Assembly: GCF_034932365.1 (NCBI RefSeq)
Contig: NZ_JAYGHR010000003.1
Coordinates: 124,001 to 188,000, forward strand
Length of the DNA: 64,000 bases
Reading direction: 5' to 3'
From: Capilliphycus robustus
GTDB taxonomy: Bacteria > Cyanobacteriota > Cyanobacteriia > Cyanobacteriales > Microcoleaceae
Under the pieces are notes generated by a model. That model did no database searches and was not told the DNA's origin. It saw only the letters and a program-made list of their open reading frames with translations. The position numbers were made by a program, and so were the translations under genes. Every line of letters starts with the position of its first letter. Position 1 is the first letter of the stretch. Below, in pieces: positions 7,936 to 17,264 of the stretch.

Positions 7936-9822
7936 TTAACTATTTTTCAAGTTTCTTTGTACGGTTTCCTTTTGAGGTTCAGGTTCAGTTGAACGATTAA
8001 CCTGGAACCAAATCGCTAAACCCCCACCAATCACTAAGACTGCAATTCCAAGAATCAGTAGAATTTGTTGCCATTTCTTCAAACCCAAACTTTGAGGTTG
8101 GGGTTGCTTTTCTGATTCTTCCTCATCATACATTAATGCCTTAGAAGCTTCTGTGAGTTCCGACTCAATCTCATCAGGAATACTGGGTTTAGCTGCGGTA
8201 TCAATCAGAATTAATTTTTGAGGTGAAACCCCGCAATACGTTAAGACAACCGAAGTATTATCGTGACCATTGTGAGTATTCGCTAAATTAACCCAGCCTT
8301 CAACGGCAGACTCTAAAGACTTTTCACCTTGTAACACCGCAGGGGCATAAGCCGCCCAAGATTTTTCGACCCAATCATTATCACTTAAGCCATCAGAACA
8401 TAACAATAATAAACCATCTTCTTCGATAATAAATCGCTGTACCGTTGGGCGCAAAAATTCGGCTTCTCGGGTTCCAACCGCTTGAGTTAACGCCCCTGCA
8501 TCTCGACGTTGAGAGGCTTCCCAATAGAGACTGTGACCATATTTAACTTCTCTTGTTGCCACATCATCATCAACCGTTAGGGCTTGACAAGAATCACGAG
8601 TCATCCAATAAGCCCGACTATCACCAACATTAACAATATACAATTCGTGAGCATTTTTCAACTCAGAACCTTGAGCCGTTTTCAACTTTTGAGGCAGTTG
8701 TAACGCCAGGACTAACGTTGTTCCCATGCGTTGGCGTAACTCCCGTTTTTGTTCGTTATTTTGAGCGGAAATCACATTATTAACAACACGGGTAATTTCT
8801 TGCAGTTGATCGATAATTAACTCCGGGGGTGTTAAGCCATCTTGTGAGGTAATTTCTGCTAAAAAAGTCGCCATCAAGGGTTTAATTGATTTCACCGCTA
8901 ATTGACTAGCAACTTCTCCGCCATCGTGACCCCCAACTCCATCACAAACCAGACTTAAATGAGGAATTAACTGATAATTGGGATAACTATCAACCTGTTC
9001 TAAATCGGCCTTGGTCGGATAACAACTATCTTCATTATGCGATCGCACAGGCCCCGTATCACTGTGACCTGCAACGGCTAAATGTAAAGGCAATTGAGCC
9101 GCCTGTTGTAACAAAATGTGATTCAGTTTATCAGTAATCGTTTCTAAAGAGGGGTGAGAAACTTGCATTAGTTTATAAATCTCTTGCAAAGGTTTCTGCA
9201 CTTCATCGTGAGCCGTTTCAATAAAAGCCGACCAAAATTCAGCCAAATCTTTCAAAGTCGGCTGCACTTTTCCCTGATGCAATTGCATTAATCTAATCCG
9301 CCAACCATTGGTGCGAATATTATCCTTAACCAAGAGACTGTAAGCCGTACCTTGTTGAGATAACGGAGTCCAAAGTTGCAACATTTGCCACAACCAATAC
9401 ACCTGACGAACAGTTTTCGTTTTCGGCCAAACTTCCACCATCGAAGGCAAAAGGCTACCTCTAGCATCAACCGGAATATTATCCAATAATAAAATCTCTT
9501 CCCCTTCATGGGCTGCACCCAAATGATAAATCCCGTGAACTCCCGGAAGATGCAGGCGATAGGGATGCAGGTACAAATAAGGCAAAATCGCGTCTGTCAC
9601 CGAGTTAGGAATAGTCGGAGGTACGGCAGGTTTGGTATCCAGCCAAATCTGAGGCGCACCCACATAATAGCGATTTCCGACAGTCTGTCCCGGTTGAATT
9701 TGACTAGCGGCTGAACCCATCGCCCACAGATAGCGATAATTCAGTTGAGTTTGACAAGTCTCGCAAACTTGAGAACCGATGGCGTTGCGAGGCTGAGGAC
9801 AGGTCGGGTTTGGGCAGTACAT
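7936..9822 (-). CDS. PP2C-type protein phosphatase with N-terminal zinc ribbon and C-terminal membrane anchor
   Basis: 628 residues from the ATG at 9820-9822; a GTG 16 codons upstream (9868-9870) is also open, but the protein then naturally starts at MYCPNPTCPQPRN, a zinc ribbon with two CxxC-type knuckles. A poorly conserved region of about 230 residues follows. The PPM/PP2C domain carries RSHNEDS, DGVGGHDGGEVAS, GDSRAY, CSDGLSDN and HDNTSVV, which are the metal-binding and core motifs. Near the C-terminus ILLILGIAVLVIGGGLAIWF is a transmembrane helix. It should dephosphorylate Ser/Thr on proteins at the membrane, opposing Hanks-type kinases, none of which are in this window. Confidence 0.9.
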   Translation of the reverse strand: MYCPNPTCPQPRNAIGSQVCETCQTQLNYRYLWAMGSAASQIQPGQTVGNRYYVGAPQIWLDTKPAVPPTIPNSVTDAILPYLYLHPYRLHLPGVHGIYHLGAAHEGEEILLLDNIPVDARGSLLPSMVEVWPKTKTVRQVYWLWQMLQLWTPLSQQGTAYSLLVKDNIRTNGWRIRLMQLHQGKVQPTLKDLAEFWSAFIETAHDEVQKPLQEIYKLMQVSHPSLETITDKLNHILLQQAAQLPLHLAVAGHSDTGPVRSHNEDSCYPTKADLEQVDSYPNYQLIPHLSLVCDGVGGHDGGEVASQLAVKSIKPLMATFLAEITSQDGLTPPELIIDQLQEITRVVNNVISAQNNEQKRELRQRMGTTLVLALQLPQKLKTAQGSELKNAHELYIVNVGDSRAYWMTRDSCQALTVDDDVATREVKYGHSLYWEASQRRDAGALTQAVGTREAEFLRPTVQRFIIEEDGLLLLCSDGLSDNDWVEKSWAAYAPAVLQGEKSLESAVEGWVNLANTHNGHDNTSVVLTYCGVSPQKLILIDTAAKPSIPDEIESELTEASKALMYDEEESEKQPQPQSLGLKKWQQILLILGIAVLVIGGGLAIWFQVNRSTEPEPQKETVQRNLKNS

Positions 9823-10033
9823 TGGTGGCTGTGATGCACTGCTAATTTGGAATAGTTTTTGTAAAGACACTCGTCAAGATATATTGCTTAAGGACTCAAC
9901 TTAGAAAAATTCAAATATAAAATGATTGTAGCCCAAGGCTGGATTGTTCTGAGTTTTACTCTCCATTGCAGAACAATCGCTCATGTGTCACCCCTGCGGT
10001 GCTGATGCCTGCGTTCTCTCCCAAGAATCGCCT

Positions 10034-10465
10034 ATGTTAGTCAATCCGACAATCTTTTGGTTAGTGGCTGGAGTATTACTCTGCTTGATGGAATTGTTTG
10101 TTCCGACGGCATTTGTTGAATTAATGATGGGATTCAGTGCGCTGATCGTGGCTGGAGTGTCGTTAATTGTTCCCTATACCAACTTACAAGTGCTACTGTG
10201 GATGATCCTATCGGTTGGCTCAATTGTTGGGCTACGACGATTGCTGCCAAATCGCCGAGTTGCGACAATAGAAGACGCTCGGGAAGCAGAAACCTTAACA
10301 GAAATTTTACCCGGTCAAGCGGGCCGAGTGTTGTATGAGGGAATTTCTTGGCGGGCGCGTTCTGATGGTAGTGAAATCGCGATTGATCCCCATCAAAGGG
10401 TGATTGTTATTGGACGAGAAGGTAACACGTTGATTGTCATACCGGAAAAGTTACTCAATTCTTGA
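10034..10465 (+). CDS. NfeD-family membrane protein
   Basis: 143 residues from the ATG at 10034; a start 17 codons upstream would add a Cys-rich tail unlike the family. Three hydrophobic segments (around LVNPTIFWLVAGVLLCLMEL, VELMMGFSALIVAGVSLIV and LLWMILSVGSIVGL) are followed by a soluble beta-rich C-terminal domain of the NfeD OB-fold type (GQAGRVLYEGISWRARS, VIVIGREGNTLIVIPE). It sits 166 bp upstream of an SPFH/stomatin gene, the classic partner; NfeD and SPFH proteins work together in membrane microdomains and membrane quality control. Confidence 0.85.
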   Translation: MLVNPTIFWLVAGVLLCLMELFVPTAFVELMMGFSALIVAGVSLIVPYTNLQVLLWMILSVGSIVGLRRLLPNRRVATIEDAREAETLTEILPGQAGRVLYEGISWRARSDGSEIAIDPHQRVIVIGREGNTLIVIPEKLLNS

Positions 10466-10631
10466 GAAAATTCATGCAATTTTGTATCGGCTGGAGATTT
10501 CCGAGATGCAAGCTTTCTAAACTGTAGATCAATAAACAGAGGAGAATTTGTTTAAGTTTGGTATTTGTGTCATCAGTAATTCAACTTATTTTTGTTGAAC
10601 TGAACATTATTAAATCTTGAGGAAACTTCAA

Positions 10632-11579
10632 ATGGAAAATTTTTTGTTACTGATCATGCTGGCTTTAGGAGGCTCTGGTCTGGCTGGAGCGGTCAAAATT
10701 GTCAACCAAGGTGATGAAGCGTTAGTTGAAACCCTGGGAAGATATAACGGTCGAAAGCTGAAACCCGGTCTGAGTTTTGTCGTGCCTTTTGTGGATCGAG
10801 TCGCCTATAAAGAAACGATTCGAGAACAGGTTTTAGACATTCCCCCCCAACAATGTATTACTCGCGATAATGTTTCGATTAGTGTGGATGCGGTTGTTTA
10901 TTGGCGAATTATGGACTTAGAAAAAGCCTGCTACAAAGTCAATAATTTGCAAGCGGCGATGGAGAATTTAGTCCGCACTCAAATTCGTTCAGAAATGGGT
11001 CAACTTGAACTCGATCAAACCTTTACCGCCCGTACAGAAGTCAATGAAATATTGTTGCGAGATCTTGATATTGCCACTGATCCTTGGGGGGTGAAAGTGA
11101 CTCGGGTAGAGTTACGTGATATTTGTCCGGCGAAAGCGGTAATGGATGCAATGGAGTTACAAATGTCGGCGGAACGACAAAAACGGGCGGCGATTTTAAA
11201 GTCTGAAGGTGAACGAGATTCTGCGATTAATAGTGCGCGAGGTCATGCAGAAGCCCAAGTTTTGGATGCAGAAGCCCATCAAAAGGCGATGATTTTAGAA
11301 GCCCAAGCCCTACGTCAAACCCAAGTCTTGAAAGCCCATGCAACCGCCGAAGCCCTGCAAATTATTACAAAAGTTCTCAGCAATGATCCCAAAGCTTATG
11401 AAGCCTTGCAATTTTTACTGGCTCAAGGTTATATGGATATGGGAACCGCAATTGGCAATAGCGAAAGTAGCAAAGTGATGTTTATTGATCCGCGTAGTAT
11501 TCCCGCAACAATTGAGGGAATGAAGGCAATTGTTGGGGATAATAATCTACAGAATTCTGACTTGAAAAAGCCCTTTTAA
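10632..11579 (+). CDS. SPFH/stomatin-like protein (QmcA/paraslipin type)
   Basis: 315 residues from the ATG at 10632, with GAGG about 9 nt upstream. One N-terminal membrane segment (LLLIMLALGGSGLAGAV) precedes an SPFH domain (GRYNGRKLKPGLSFVVPFVD, QVLDIPPQQCITRDNVSISV, DPWGVKVTRVELRDI), then a long Ala/Glu-rich coiled coil (AERQKRAAILKSEGERDSAI) and a short C-terminal tail. Such proteins oligomerise into membrane rings and often hold membrane proteases. Order and spacing after nfeD support a two-gene operon. Confidence 0.9.
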   Translation: MENFLLLIMLALGGSGLAGAVKIVNQGDEALVETLGRYNGRKLKPGLSFVVPFVDRVAYKETIREQVLDIPPQQCITRDNVSISVDAVVYWRIMDLEKACYKVNNLQAAMENLVRTQIRSEMGQLELDQTFTARTEVNEILLRDLDIATDPWGVKVTRVELRDICPAKAVMDAMELQMSAERQKRAAILKSEGERDSAINSARGHAEAQVLDAEAHQKAMILEAQALRQTQVLKAHATAEALQIITKVLSNDPKAYEALQFLLAQGYMDMGTAIGNSESSKVMFIDPRSIPATIEGMKAIVGDNNLQNSDLKKPF

Positions 11580-11608
11580 CCGTAAGATTATTATAGCAGT
11601 AAGCAAGG

Positions 11609-11652
11609 GTGTTTACAACTTCTTTGTGTTCTTTGTGTCTTTGTGTTCAAAT
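11609..11652. repeat. CTTTGTGT-type interspersed repeat
   Basis: A stretch reading GTTTACAACTTCTTTGTG and continuing with further CTTTGTGT units. The same core recurs in the 70-bp tandem array at 21034-21230 and, inverted, at 51525-51548. The rest of the 279-bp gap between the convergent genes holds no ORF. Confidence 0.6.
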
Positions 11653-11858
11653 GAAACTTGCTGCTTGTAAAGATACCAGCACTGACTGCTATACCTCAAA
11701 TAAAAGACTAGGGTGGGTTGAGCCTATCCTATTTTTTTGAAATCTCATGCAAGACAAATCTACGCCTTGGAAAACAGTAAAAGAAGGCAGTTTTACCCTC
11801 TTTTACCATCAATAATTGTAACACTTAAATCTGATAATTTGCTCAATTTATGCTGAGT

Positions 11859-13586
11859 CTAAGCTTTTCTTCTCAGCATTCCCACGATTGTAATACAACC
11901 CAGTCCGAGAAGCATTCCAGGTTCAGGTACGGCTGTGGCAACCAACGTTCCTGTAACATTACTAGATCGAGGAATAAAGATATTAGAAGAACCGGGTTGA
12001 ATTCCAATTGCAAGGCTTAGGGAATCTAACACCTCTGCTAACTGATAATCAAATCCAAATTCAGTCGGAATCGGTTGAGTCAGTAACTCTGCCACCAGAT
12101 TTTTATTGAGGATTTCCCAGAAGTCTGTTTCATTGGGATAATTGACTAATAACGCTTGAATGTAATTGGAAATTTGAGTAAAATCTGGATACTCAAACGG
12201 ATTATCTTTTCCAATTCCTTCTACATAATCGTAGCTGGCAACGAGATCAATAACGCTTTGACCTTGATGTTCAACCGCGTAATTTTCTAATGCAAATGAC
12301 CAAGATTCATCTAAAGCAACTTCTGTTCCTGGTGTTCCTGTGACTGTACTAGAACGAGGAATAAATATATTAGAAGAACCGGGTTGTATCCCAATTGCAA
12401 CGGTGAAGGATTCTAACACCTCTGCTAACTGATAATCAAATCCAAATTCAGTGGGAATCGGTTGAGTCAGTAAGTCAGTCACCAGATTTTTATTGAGGAT
12501 TTCCCAGAAATCAGTTTCATTGGGATAATTGGCTAAGAACCCTTCAACATAATTTAAAATTTGAGTAAAATCTGGATACTCAAACGGATTATCTTTTCCA
12601 ATTCCTTCTACATAATCGTAGCTGGCAACGAGATCAATAACGCTTTGACCTTGATGTTCTATCGCGTAATCTTTCAACGCAAATGACCAAGATTCATCTA
12701 AAGCAACTTCTGTTCCTGGTGTTCCTGTGACGATACTAGAACGTGGAACAAAAACGTCACTAGAACCCGGTTTTATCCCAATTTCAACGGTGAGAGAATC
12801 TAGGACATTGGCTAACTGATAATCAAATCCAAATGAAGTCGGAATGGGTTGAGTTAGTAAGTCAGTCACCAGATTTTTATTGAGGATTTCCCAGAAATCA
12901 GTTTCATTGGGATAATTAGCTAAGAACCCTTCAACATAATTGGAAATTTGAGTAAAGTCTGGATATTCAAAGGGATCATTTTCCCCAATTCCTTCTACAT
13001 AATCGTAGCTAACCAATAAGTCAATAACGCTTTGACCTTGATGTTCAACCGCGTAATCTTTAAATGCAAATGACCAAGATTCATCTAACGTGACTTCTGT
13101 TCCTGGTGTTCCTGTGACGATACTAGAACGAGGAACAAAAACCTCACTAGAACCCGGTTTTATCCCAATTTCAACGGTGAGGGAATCTAGGACATTGGCT
13201 AACTGATAATCAAATCCAAATGCAGTTGGAATGGGTTCAGTCAATAATTCAGTCACCAGACTTTTATTGAGGATTTCCCAGAAGTCTGTTTCATTGGGAT
13301 AAGTCGTGAGAAAATTATCAATGAAATTGTAAATCTGAGTAAAATCTGGATATTCAAAGGGATCATCTACACCTATTCCTTCTAGATAATCGTAGCTAAC
13401 CCGTAAATCAATAACGCTTTGACCTTGATGTTCGATTTCATATCCCTCAAAGCCAAAAGACCATCCCTCTTCTAATTTTACCGGAGAGAACATCGTTACT
13501 GCCCGAGAAACAGCCGGATAAGTAACGACCCCTAAACTTAGAGTAATGGTAGTTGCCGCCAGGTTGATCAGGTTTTTCAATTTCAT
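11859..13586 (-). CDS. PEP-CTERM secreted protein with four ~128-residue internal repeats
   Basis: 575 residues. An N-terminal signal peptide (LINLAATTITLSLGVVTYPA) is followed by four tandem copies of a domain of about 128 residues, each with an ESWSFA-like start, YDYVEGIG, NPFEYPDFTQI, YPNETDFWEILNKNLV, FGFDYQLA, and IG(I/K)PGSS with an (I/V)PRSS ending. The first copy is the most diverged. The tail VPEPGMLLGLGCITIVGMLRRKA is a classic PEP-CTERM sorting signal recognised by an exosortase/EpsH-type transpeptidase. A surface or extracellular-matrix role is likely. No exosortase gene is in the window. Confidence 0.85.
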   Translation of the reverse strand: MKLKNLINLAATTITLSLGVVTYPAVSRAVTMFSPVKLEEGWSFGFEGYEIEHQGQSVIDLRVSYDYLEGIGVDDPFEYPDFTQIYNFIDNFLTTYPNETDFWEILNKSLVTELLTEPIPTAFGFDYQLANVLDSLTVEIGIKPGSSEVFVPRSSIVTGTPGTEVTLDESWSFAFKDYAVEHQGQSVIDLLVSYDYVEGIGENDPFEYPDFTQISNYVEGFLANYPNETDFWEILNKNLVTDLLTQPIPTSFGFDYQLANVLDSLTVEIGIKPGSSDVFVPRSSIVTGTPGTEVALDESWSFALKDYAIEHQGQSVIDLVASYDYVEGIGKDNPFEYPDFTQILNYVEGFLANYPNETDFWEILNKNLVTDLLTQPIPTEFGFDYQLAEVLESFTVAIGIQPGSSNIFIPRSSTVTGTPGTEVALDESWSFALENYAVEHQGQSVIDLVASYDYVEGIGKDNPFEYPDFTQISNYIQALLVNYPNETDFWEILNKNLVAELLTQPIPTEFGFDYQLAEVLDSLSLAIGIQPGSSNIFIPRSSNVTGTLVATAVPEPGMLLGLGCITIVGMLRRKA

Positions 13587-13705
13587 GCGGAGTATTCCTT
13601 GATTTTAGTGCAAGTAAAAACCAGAATGATGCGCCTTAATGGCTTACCTGTTGATTGTTGTTTTTGGTGTGATTATGAAAGATGACTGTATAGAATTCAA
13701 GGGGT

Positions 13706-13739
13706 TTATGTAAAGATTACTGCGCTTGACTTTACATAA
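13706..13739. promoter_or_regulatory. Perfect 10-bp inverted repeat upstream of the PEP-CTERM gene
   Basis: TTATGTAAAG (13706-13715) and CTTTACATAA (13730-13739) form a perfect stem with a 14-nt loop, 120 bp upstream of the PEP-CTERM start and downstream of pta. It could be a regulator site or a transcript hairpin for pta; no T-run follows, so an operator is a little more likely. Confidence 0.4.
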
Positions 13740-13751
13740 GTAGAGAAAAAT

Positions 13752-13812
13752 CGCAAATCTACATCAGAACTGCCCTCAAACCCCTTGAAATTTGGCTTGA
13801 ATGGCAGTTCCG
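13752..13812. repeat. Diverged duplicate of the pta 3' end
   Basis: The stretch containing CTGCCCTCAAACCCCTTGAAA closely resembles 13845-13890, which spans the pta stop codon and the last codons. On the minus strand the duplicate would read TAIQAKFQGV then stop, against TAIQAQSQGI then stop in pta. It looks like a short tandem duplication that has drifted. Confidence 0.55.
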
Positions 13813-13857
13813 TCTAGCTTTACAAACAAATATTACAAATCTACATTTGGACTTCCC

Positions 13858-15951
13858 TCAAATACCCTGAGATTGGGCTTGAATTGCAGTAATCGCAACG
13901 GTATTCACAATATCGGTAATTGTACAACCGCGACTGAGATCATTGACAGGTTTTTTCAACCCTTGTAAAACGGGGCCAATTGCTACAGCATTTGCGGAAC
14001 GTTGAACGGCTTTATAGGTGTTATTTCCGGTATTCAAATCGGGGAAAATAAACACCGTTGCGTGTCCGGCAACTTCACTTCCGGGTAGCTTGGTTTTCGC
14101 CACACTTTCATCAACTGCGGCGTCATATTGTATCGGCCCTTCTATTTTTAAATCGGGGCGTAATTGTTGAGCAATTTTAGTCGCTTCCCGGACTTTATCG
14201 ACATCTTCTCCTTTTCCAGATTCTCCTGTCGAATAAGACAACATCGCCACCAAAGGTTCAATCCCAAATGTCTTCGCTGTGAGCGCCGAAGTAATAGCAA
14301 TATCGGCTAATTGTTGAGGGTTAGGATTGGGATTAACCGCACAATCTCCATACACCAAAACTCGATCTTCTAAACTCATTAAAAACACACTGGAAACAAT
14401 CGAACACCCAGGCTGAGTTTTAATAAATTCTAACGCCGGACGAATCGTGTGAGCCGTTGTATGAACCGCTCCCGAAACCATCCCATCAGCAACGCCTTTG
14501 TACACCATCATGGTGGCAAAATAACTGTTATCGTGCATCATATCGGCTGCACAATCTCGACTAATTCCTTTATGTTTTCGCAGTTCAAAATAGGTTTGGG
14601 TATAATCTTCATACCAGTCAGAATTGTTCGGATCAACAATCTTAACGCCGTCTAAATTTAATCCTAAAGCTGCAATTTGTTTGCGAATTTCTGACTCTTG
14701 ACCTAACAGCGTAATATCGACTACACCCCGTCGTAATAAGATCTCAGTCGCCTGTAAAATCCGTTCTTCGTTTCCTTCCGGTAAAACAATATGTTTTTTA
14801 TTGTTTCTCGCTCGTTCAATTAACTCATATTCAAACATCAACGGAGTTCGGCGATAAGAACGAGAAACGGAGATGCGTTCTTCAATTTTTGAACCGTCTA
14901 CATAGGACTCAAATATTCCTAAAGCCGTGGCAATTTTTCGGGGTTGATCTGCGGTAATTCTCGCTCGAACTTGACTGATTTTTGTTGCCGTTTCAAAAGT
15001 ATCTTCTTTGACCATCATAATGGGTACACTCCACTGAGAGAACCCATCAATTAATTTATAAATCGAGAGAGGAATTTGGATATCTCCCGTTAAGATAATT
15101 CCCGCTATATTGGGATAATTTTCTGATAACGTCGCCACTAAACAGCTTAACAAAATATCGGATCGATCACCGGGAGTAACAATTAAACTGCCTTCGTCGA
15201 TGTGTTCAAGAAAGTGAGGAACTTGCATCGCTGCGACTTTGAAATCATGAACTTCTCGATTAAGTTGATCTCCATCACCGTGAATGAATTTTGCCTGAAT
15301 TTTTTCAGCAATTTCTCCAATGGTTGGCTTCCAAAGAATTTCTTCTTCGGGTAACACAAAAACCGGATCTTCGTAAAGCCAATGTTGATTTAATTGTTGA
15401 GTAACTGTGCTGAAATATTCAGGTGGAACTCGGTTAACAATTGTTGCTACAATTGTACATCCCTCTTCGAGAAAAGCTTCTCGTTCAGCGCGAACCCCGT
15501 CAACCACTTCCTCGGGTGTTTTTCCCTGTCCATTCGCAACAATAACAAGGGCTGAACCTAAATCATTCGCCACCTGAACATTCAAGTCAAAATCAAAAGC
15601 AGACGTCACATCAATTGTATCCGCACCTTCACAGACAATAAAATCACACTGTTGTTCTAAAGCTTTATATTTTTCCAGAATAACTTTTAGGAGTTCATCA
15701 TAATGTCCGTCTGCAACTAAATGTTGGGCTTGTTCGTGATTTAATGCGTAGAGAGATTCATAAGGAAAATCAAGTTGATAACGAGTTTGAATTAATTCAA
15801 TATCCGGATCAGGTCTATTTCGGCGATGAATGATCGGACGAAAAATACCCAGCCGACGAATGCGTTTAGACAACAATTCCATGATGCCGAGTAGCACAAG
15901 AGATTTGCCACTGTCGGAGTCAACGGCTGCAATATACAAGTTTGAAACCAT
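13858..15951 (-). CDS. pta: Phosphate acetyltransferase, long form
   Basis: 697 residues, the normal size of the long Pta form. It converts acetyl-CoA and phosphate to acetyl phosphate and CoA in acetate metabolism. The N-terminus (NLYIAAVDSDSGKSLVLLGI) is the P-loop BioD/cobyrinic-synthase-like regulatory domain, a DRTGG domain lies near 220-330, and the catalytic PTA domain from about 370 carries LPEGNEERILQAT, HDNSYFATMMVYKG, VSGAVHTTAHTIRPAL and SYSTGESGKG. The ATG at 15949-15951 is chosen because CAGGGGGAA precedes it; an in-frame ATG 12 codons upstream lacks one. ackA is not in the window. Confidence 0.93.
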   Translation of the reverse strand: MVSNLYIAAVDSDSGKSLVLLGIMELLSKRIRRLGIFRPIIHRRNRPDPDIELIQTRYQLDFPYESLYALNHEQAQHLVADGHYDELLKVILEKYKALEQQCDFIVCEGADTIDVTSAFDFDLNVQVANDLGSALVIVANGQGKTPEEVVDGVRAEREAFLEEGCTIVATIVNRVPPEYFSTVTQQLNQHWLYEDPVFVLPEEEILWKPTIGEIAEKIQAKFIHGDGDQLNREVHDFKVAAMQVPHFLEHIDEGSLIVTPGDRSDILLSCLVATLSENYPNIAGIILTGDIQIPLSIYKLIDGFSQWSVPIMMVKEDTFETATKISQVRARITADQPRKIATALGIFESYVDGSKIEERISVSRSYRRTPLMFEYELIERARNNKKHIVLPEGNEERILQATEILLRRGVVDITLLGQESEIRKQIAALGLNLDGVKIVDPNNSDWYEDYTQTYFELRKHKGISRDCAADMMHDNSYFATMMVYKGVADGMVSGAVHTTAHTIRPALEFIKTQPGCSIVSSVFLMSLEDRVLVYGDCAVNPNPNPQQLADIAITSALTAKTFGIEPLVAMLSYSTGESGKGEDVDKVREATKIAQQLRPDLKIEGPIQYDAAVDESVAKTKLPGSEVAGHATVFIFPDLNTGNNTYKAVQRSANAVAIGPVLQGLKKPVNDLSRGCTITDIVNTVAITAIQAQSQGI

Positions 15952-16063
15952 AGAATTCCCCCTGGTATAGAAACTAGAAAATAGCAATTTTAATGGGTTT
16001 TGCTGTTAAATATGGGTTAATTTTTCATGCAATTTTCTAGGTTATTTTATCGAGTTTTCTGGG

Positions 16064-16801
16064 TTAGTCGCGGTAAGCAATTCTGAGACTCTGAACGAAA
16101 ATCGCCACAGAAATCAGAATAATTAAACAAGCCCAAAACCAATGGGGTAGAAAGAGTTGTTGGGCAATTTGTCCGGTGTCAGAAACAATCAGTTGACCTC
16201 CGATAACGGCTTTATTCATAAACAGATAACCCCGTTGATGGTAGGTGCTGATAATCGCTTGTACCCCTAAAAACTGAATCGCCCATCCTTGTAACCAATG
16301 GGGTGTTTTCAGGGCGGTAAATAACAAGCCAGCCCCCCACAGAGAAACCGCCACAATACCAAAGAGCGATCGCACCCAGATTACCACAGAAAGTAGTAAC
16401 AAACCGCTCAAAATCATTAAACAAATATGAGCATTTTTGTAGCGACGACTAGAAATAATAAATAACCCCCCCGCCAAGGCTGGCCCCAACGGCCCACCCG
16501 CCGCGACTAACGCCCGTCCAATGGGACCTAAAAATAACGAACCTGAATGGACAGCAAAACCGGAACCATTGGGAAGCATGACTAATTTTTGGAAGTCACC
16601 CCCCAGGAGTAACGCCGTCAGTCCGTGACCCATTTCATGGAACCAAGTCGCGAGAATGGAAAAGGGATAAAGGATATAATTTCCCCAGGAAAATTGCCAC
16701 AAAACTAGGGTAACAGCAGCAGCGCCAATCAGCCAGCTTATCCCCATTTGGTTGCGATTTCCGGTTGTTCCCTCAAACGGTTGCAGATTCAGATTTTTCA
16801 T
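16064..16801 (-). CDS. M50-family-like zinc metallopeptidase, membrane-embedded
   Basis: 245 residues with five to six hydrophobic segments. WFHEMGHGL contains the HExxH zinc motif inside a membrane helix, as in M50B-like peptidases (PF13398). The usual second motif is not obvious, so the substrate and even activity are uncertain. Known M50 enzymes cut membrane proteins within the bilayer. The gene is 112 bp downstream of pta's start on the same strand and 124 bp upstream of the second xisI. Confidence 0.8.
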   Translation of the reverse strand: MKNLNLQPFEGTTGNRNQMGISWLIGAAAVTLVLWQFSWGNYILYPFSILATWFHEMGHGLTALLLGGDFQKLVMLPNGSGFAVHSGSLFLGPIGRALVAAGGPLGPALAGGLFIISSRRYKNAHICLMILSGLLLLSVVIWVRSLFGIVAVSLWGAGLLFTALKTPHWLQGWAIQFLGVQAIISTYHQRGYLFMNKAVIGGQLIVSDTGQIAQQLFLPHWFWACLIILISVAIFVQSLRIAYRD

Positions 16802-16925
16802 TGGTTAAGCGTTGGTAAAATGTAGCTTAGATTGAAAACTCACTCAAGTTCTATCGTCTATCTACATCATAGAACTTTGCCGTTTCTGATGGCTATTGAT
16901 GCTTTTTTTATTTTAGCTTCTAATT

Positions 16926-17264
16926 TTAACTAACTGCAAATCCCGTGTAGGGTCTAACCAAAGGTTCGGTGAACGCCAAAACAATATCTTCTTTGGGAAC
17001 TCCTAATTTCACAAATTCATTAGCAAAACCAATTTCTGTCCCATCATGTTGTATCCAGATTTTACCGTCTTTTTTGAGGTCAAAATGCAACACACAACCA
17101 TATCGTCGGTTTCGATTTTTCCAACCCGCATACACCAATTGATAATGGTCGTGTTCGGTATCGAAAATTAGCTGAGTTTCTACATCTGGATCGGGTGAAG
17201 CTAAATTCGCATAATCGCTAATTAGCTGTTTAATATACGTTCTATATTGTTCTAGTTTATCCAT
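16926..17264 (-). CDS. xisI: XisI-family protein (pair 2)
   Basis: 112 residues, similar along its whole length to the pair-1 XisI: MDKLEQYRTYIKQLI, YQLVYAGWKNRNRRYGCVLHF, KIWIQHDGTE, then EDIVLAFTEPLVRPYTGFAVS. The ATG at 17262-17264 overlaps the xisH stop by 13 bp, exactly as in pair 1 (VQWIN then stop, with the ATG inside CAATGG). Two such pairs 10 kb apart imply duplication or repeated acquisition. The neighbour, divergent across 118 bp, is a NACHT-pentapeptide gene. Confidence 0.9.
   Translation of the reverse strand: MDKLEQYRTYIKQLISDYANLASPDPDVETQLIFDTEHDHYQLVYAGWKNRNRRYGCVLHFDLKKDGKIWIQHDGTEIGFANEFVKLGVPKEDIVLAFTEPLVRPYTGFAVS

Noticed and set aside
9983..10033. 17-residue N-terminal extension of the NfeD protein (MCHPCGADACVLSQESP)
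   Set aside because: Cys-rich, unlike the family, and not preceded by a ribosome site.
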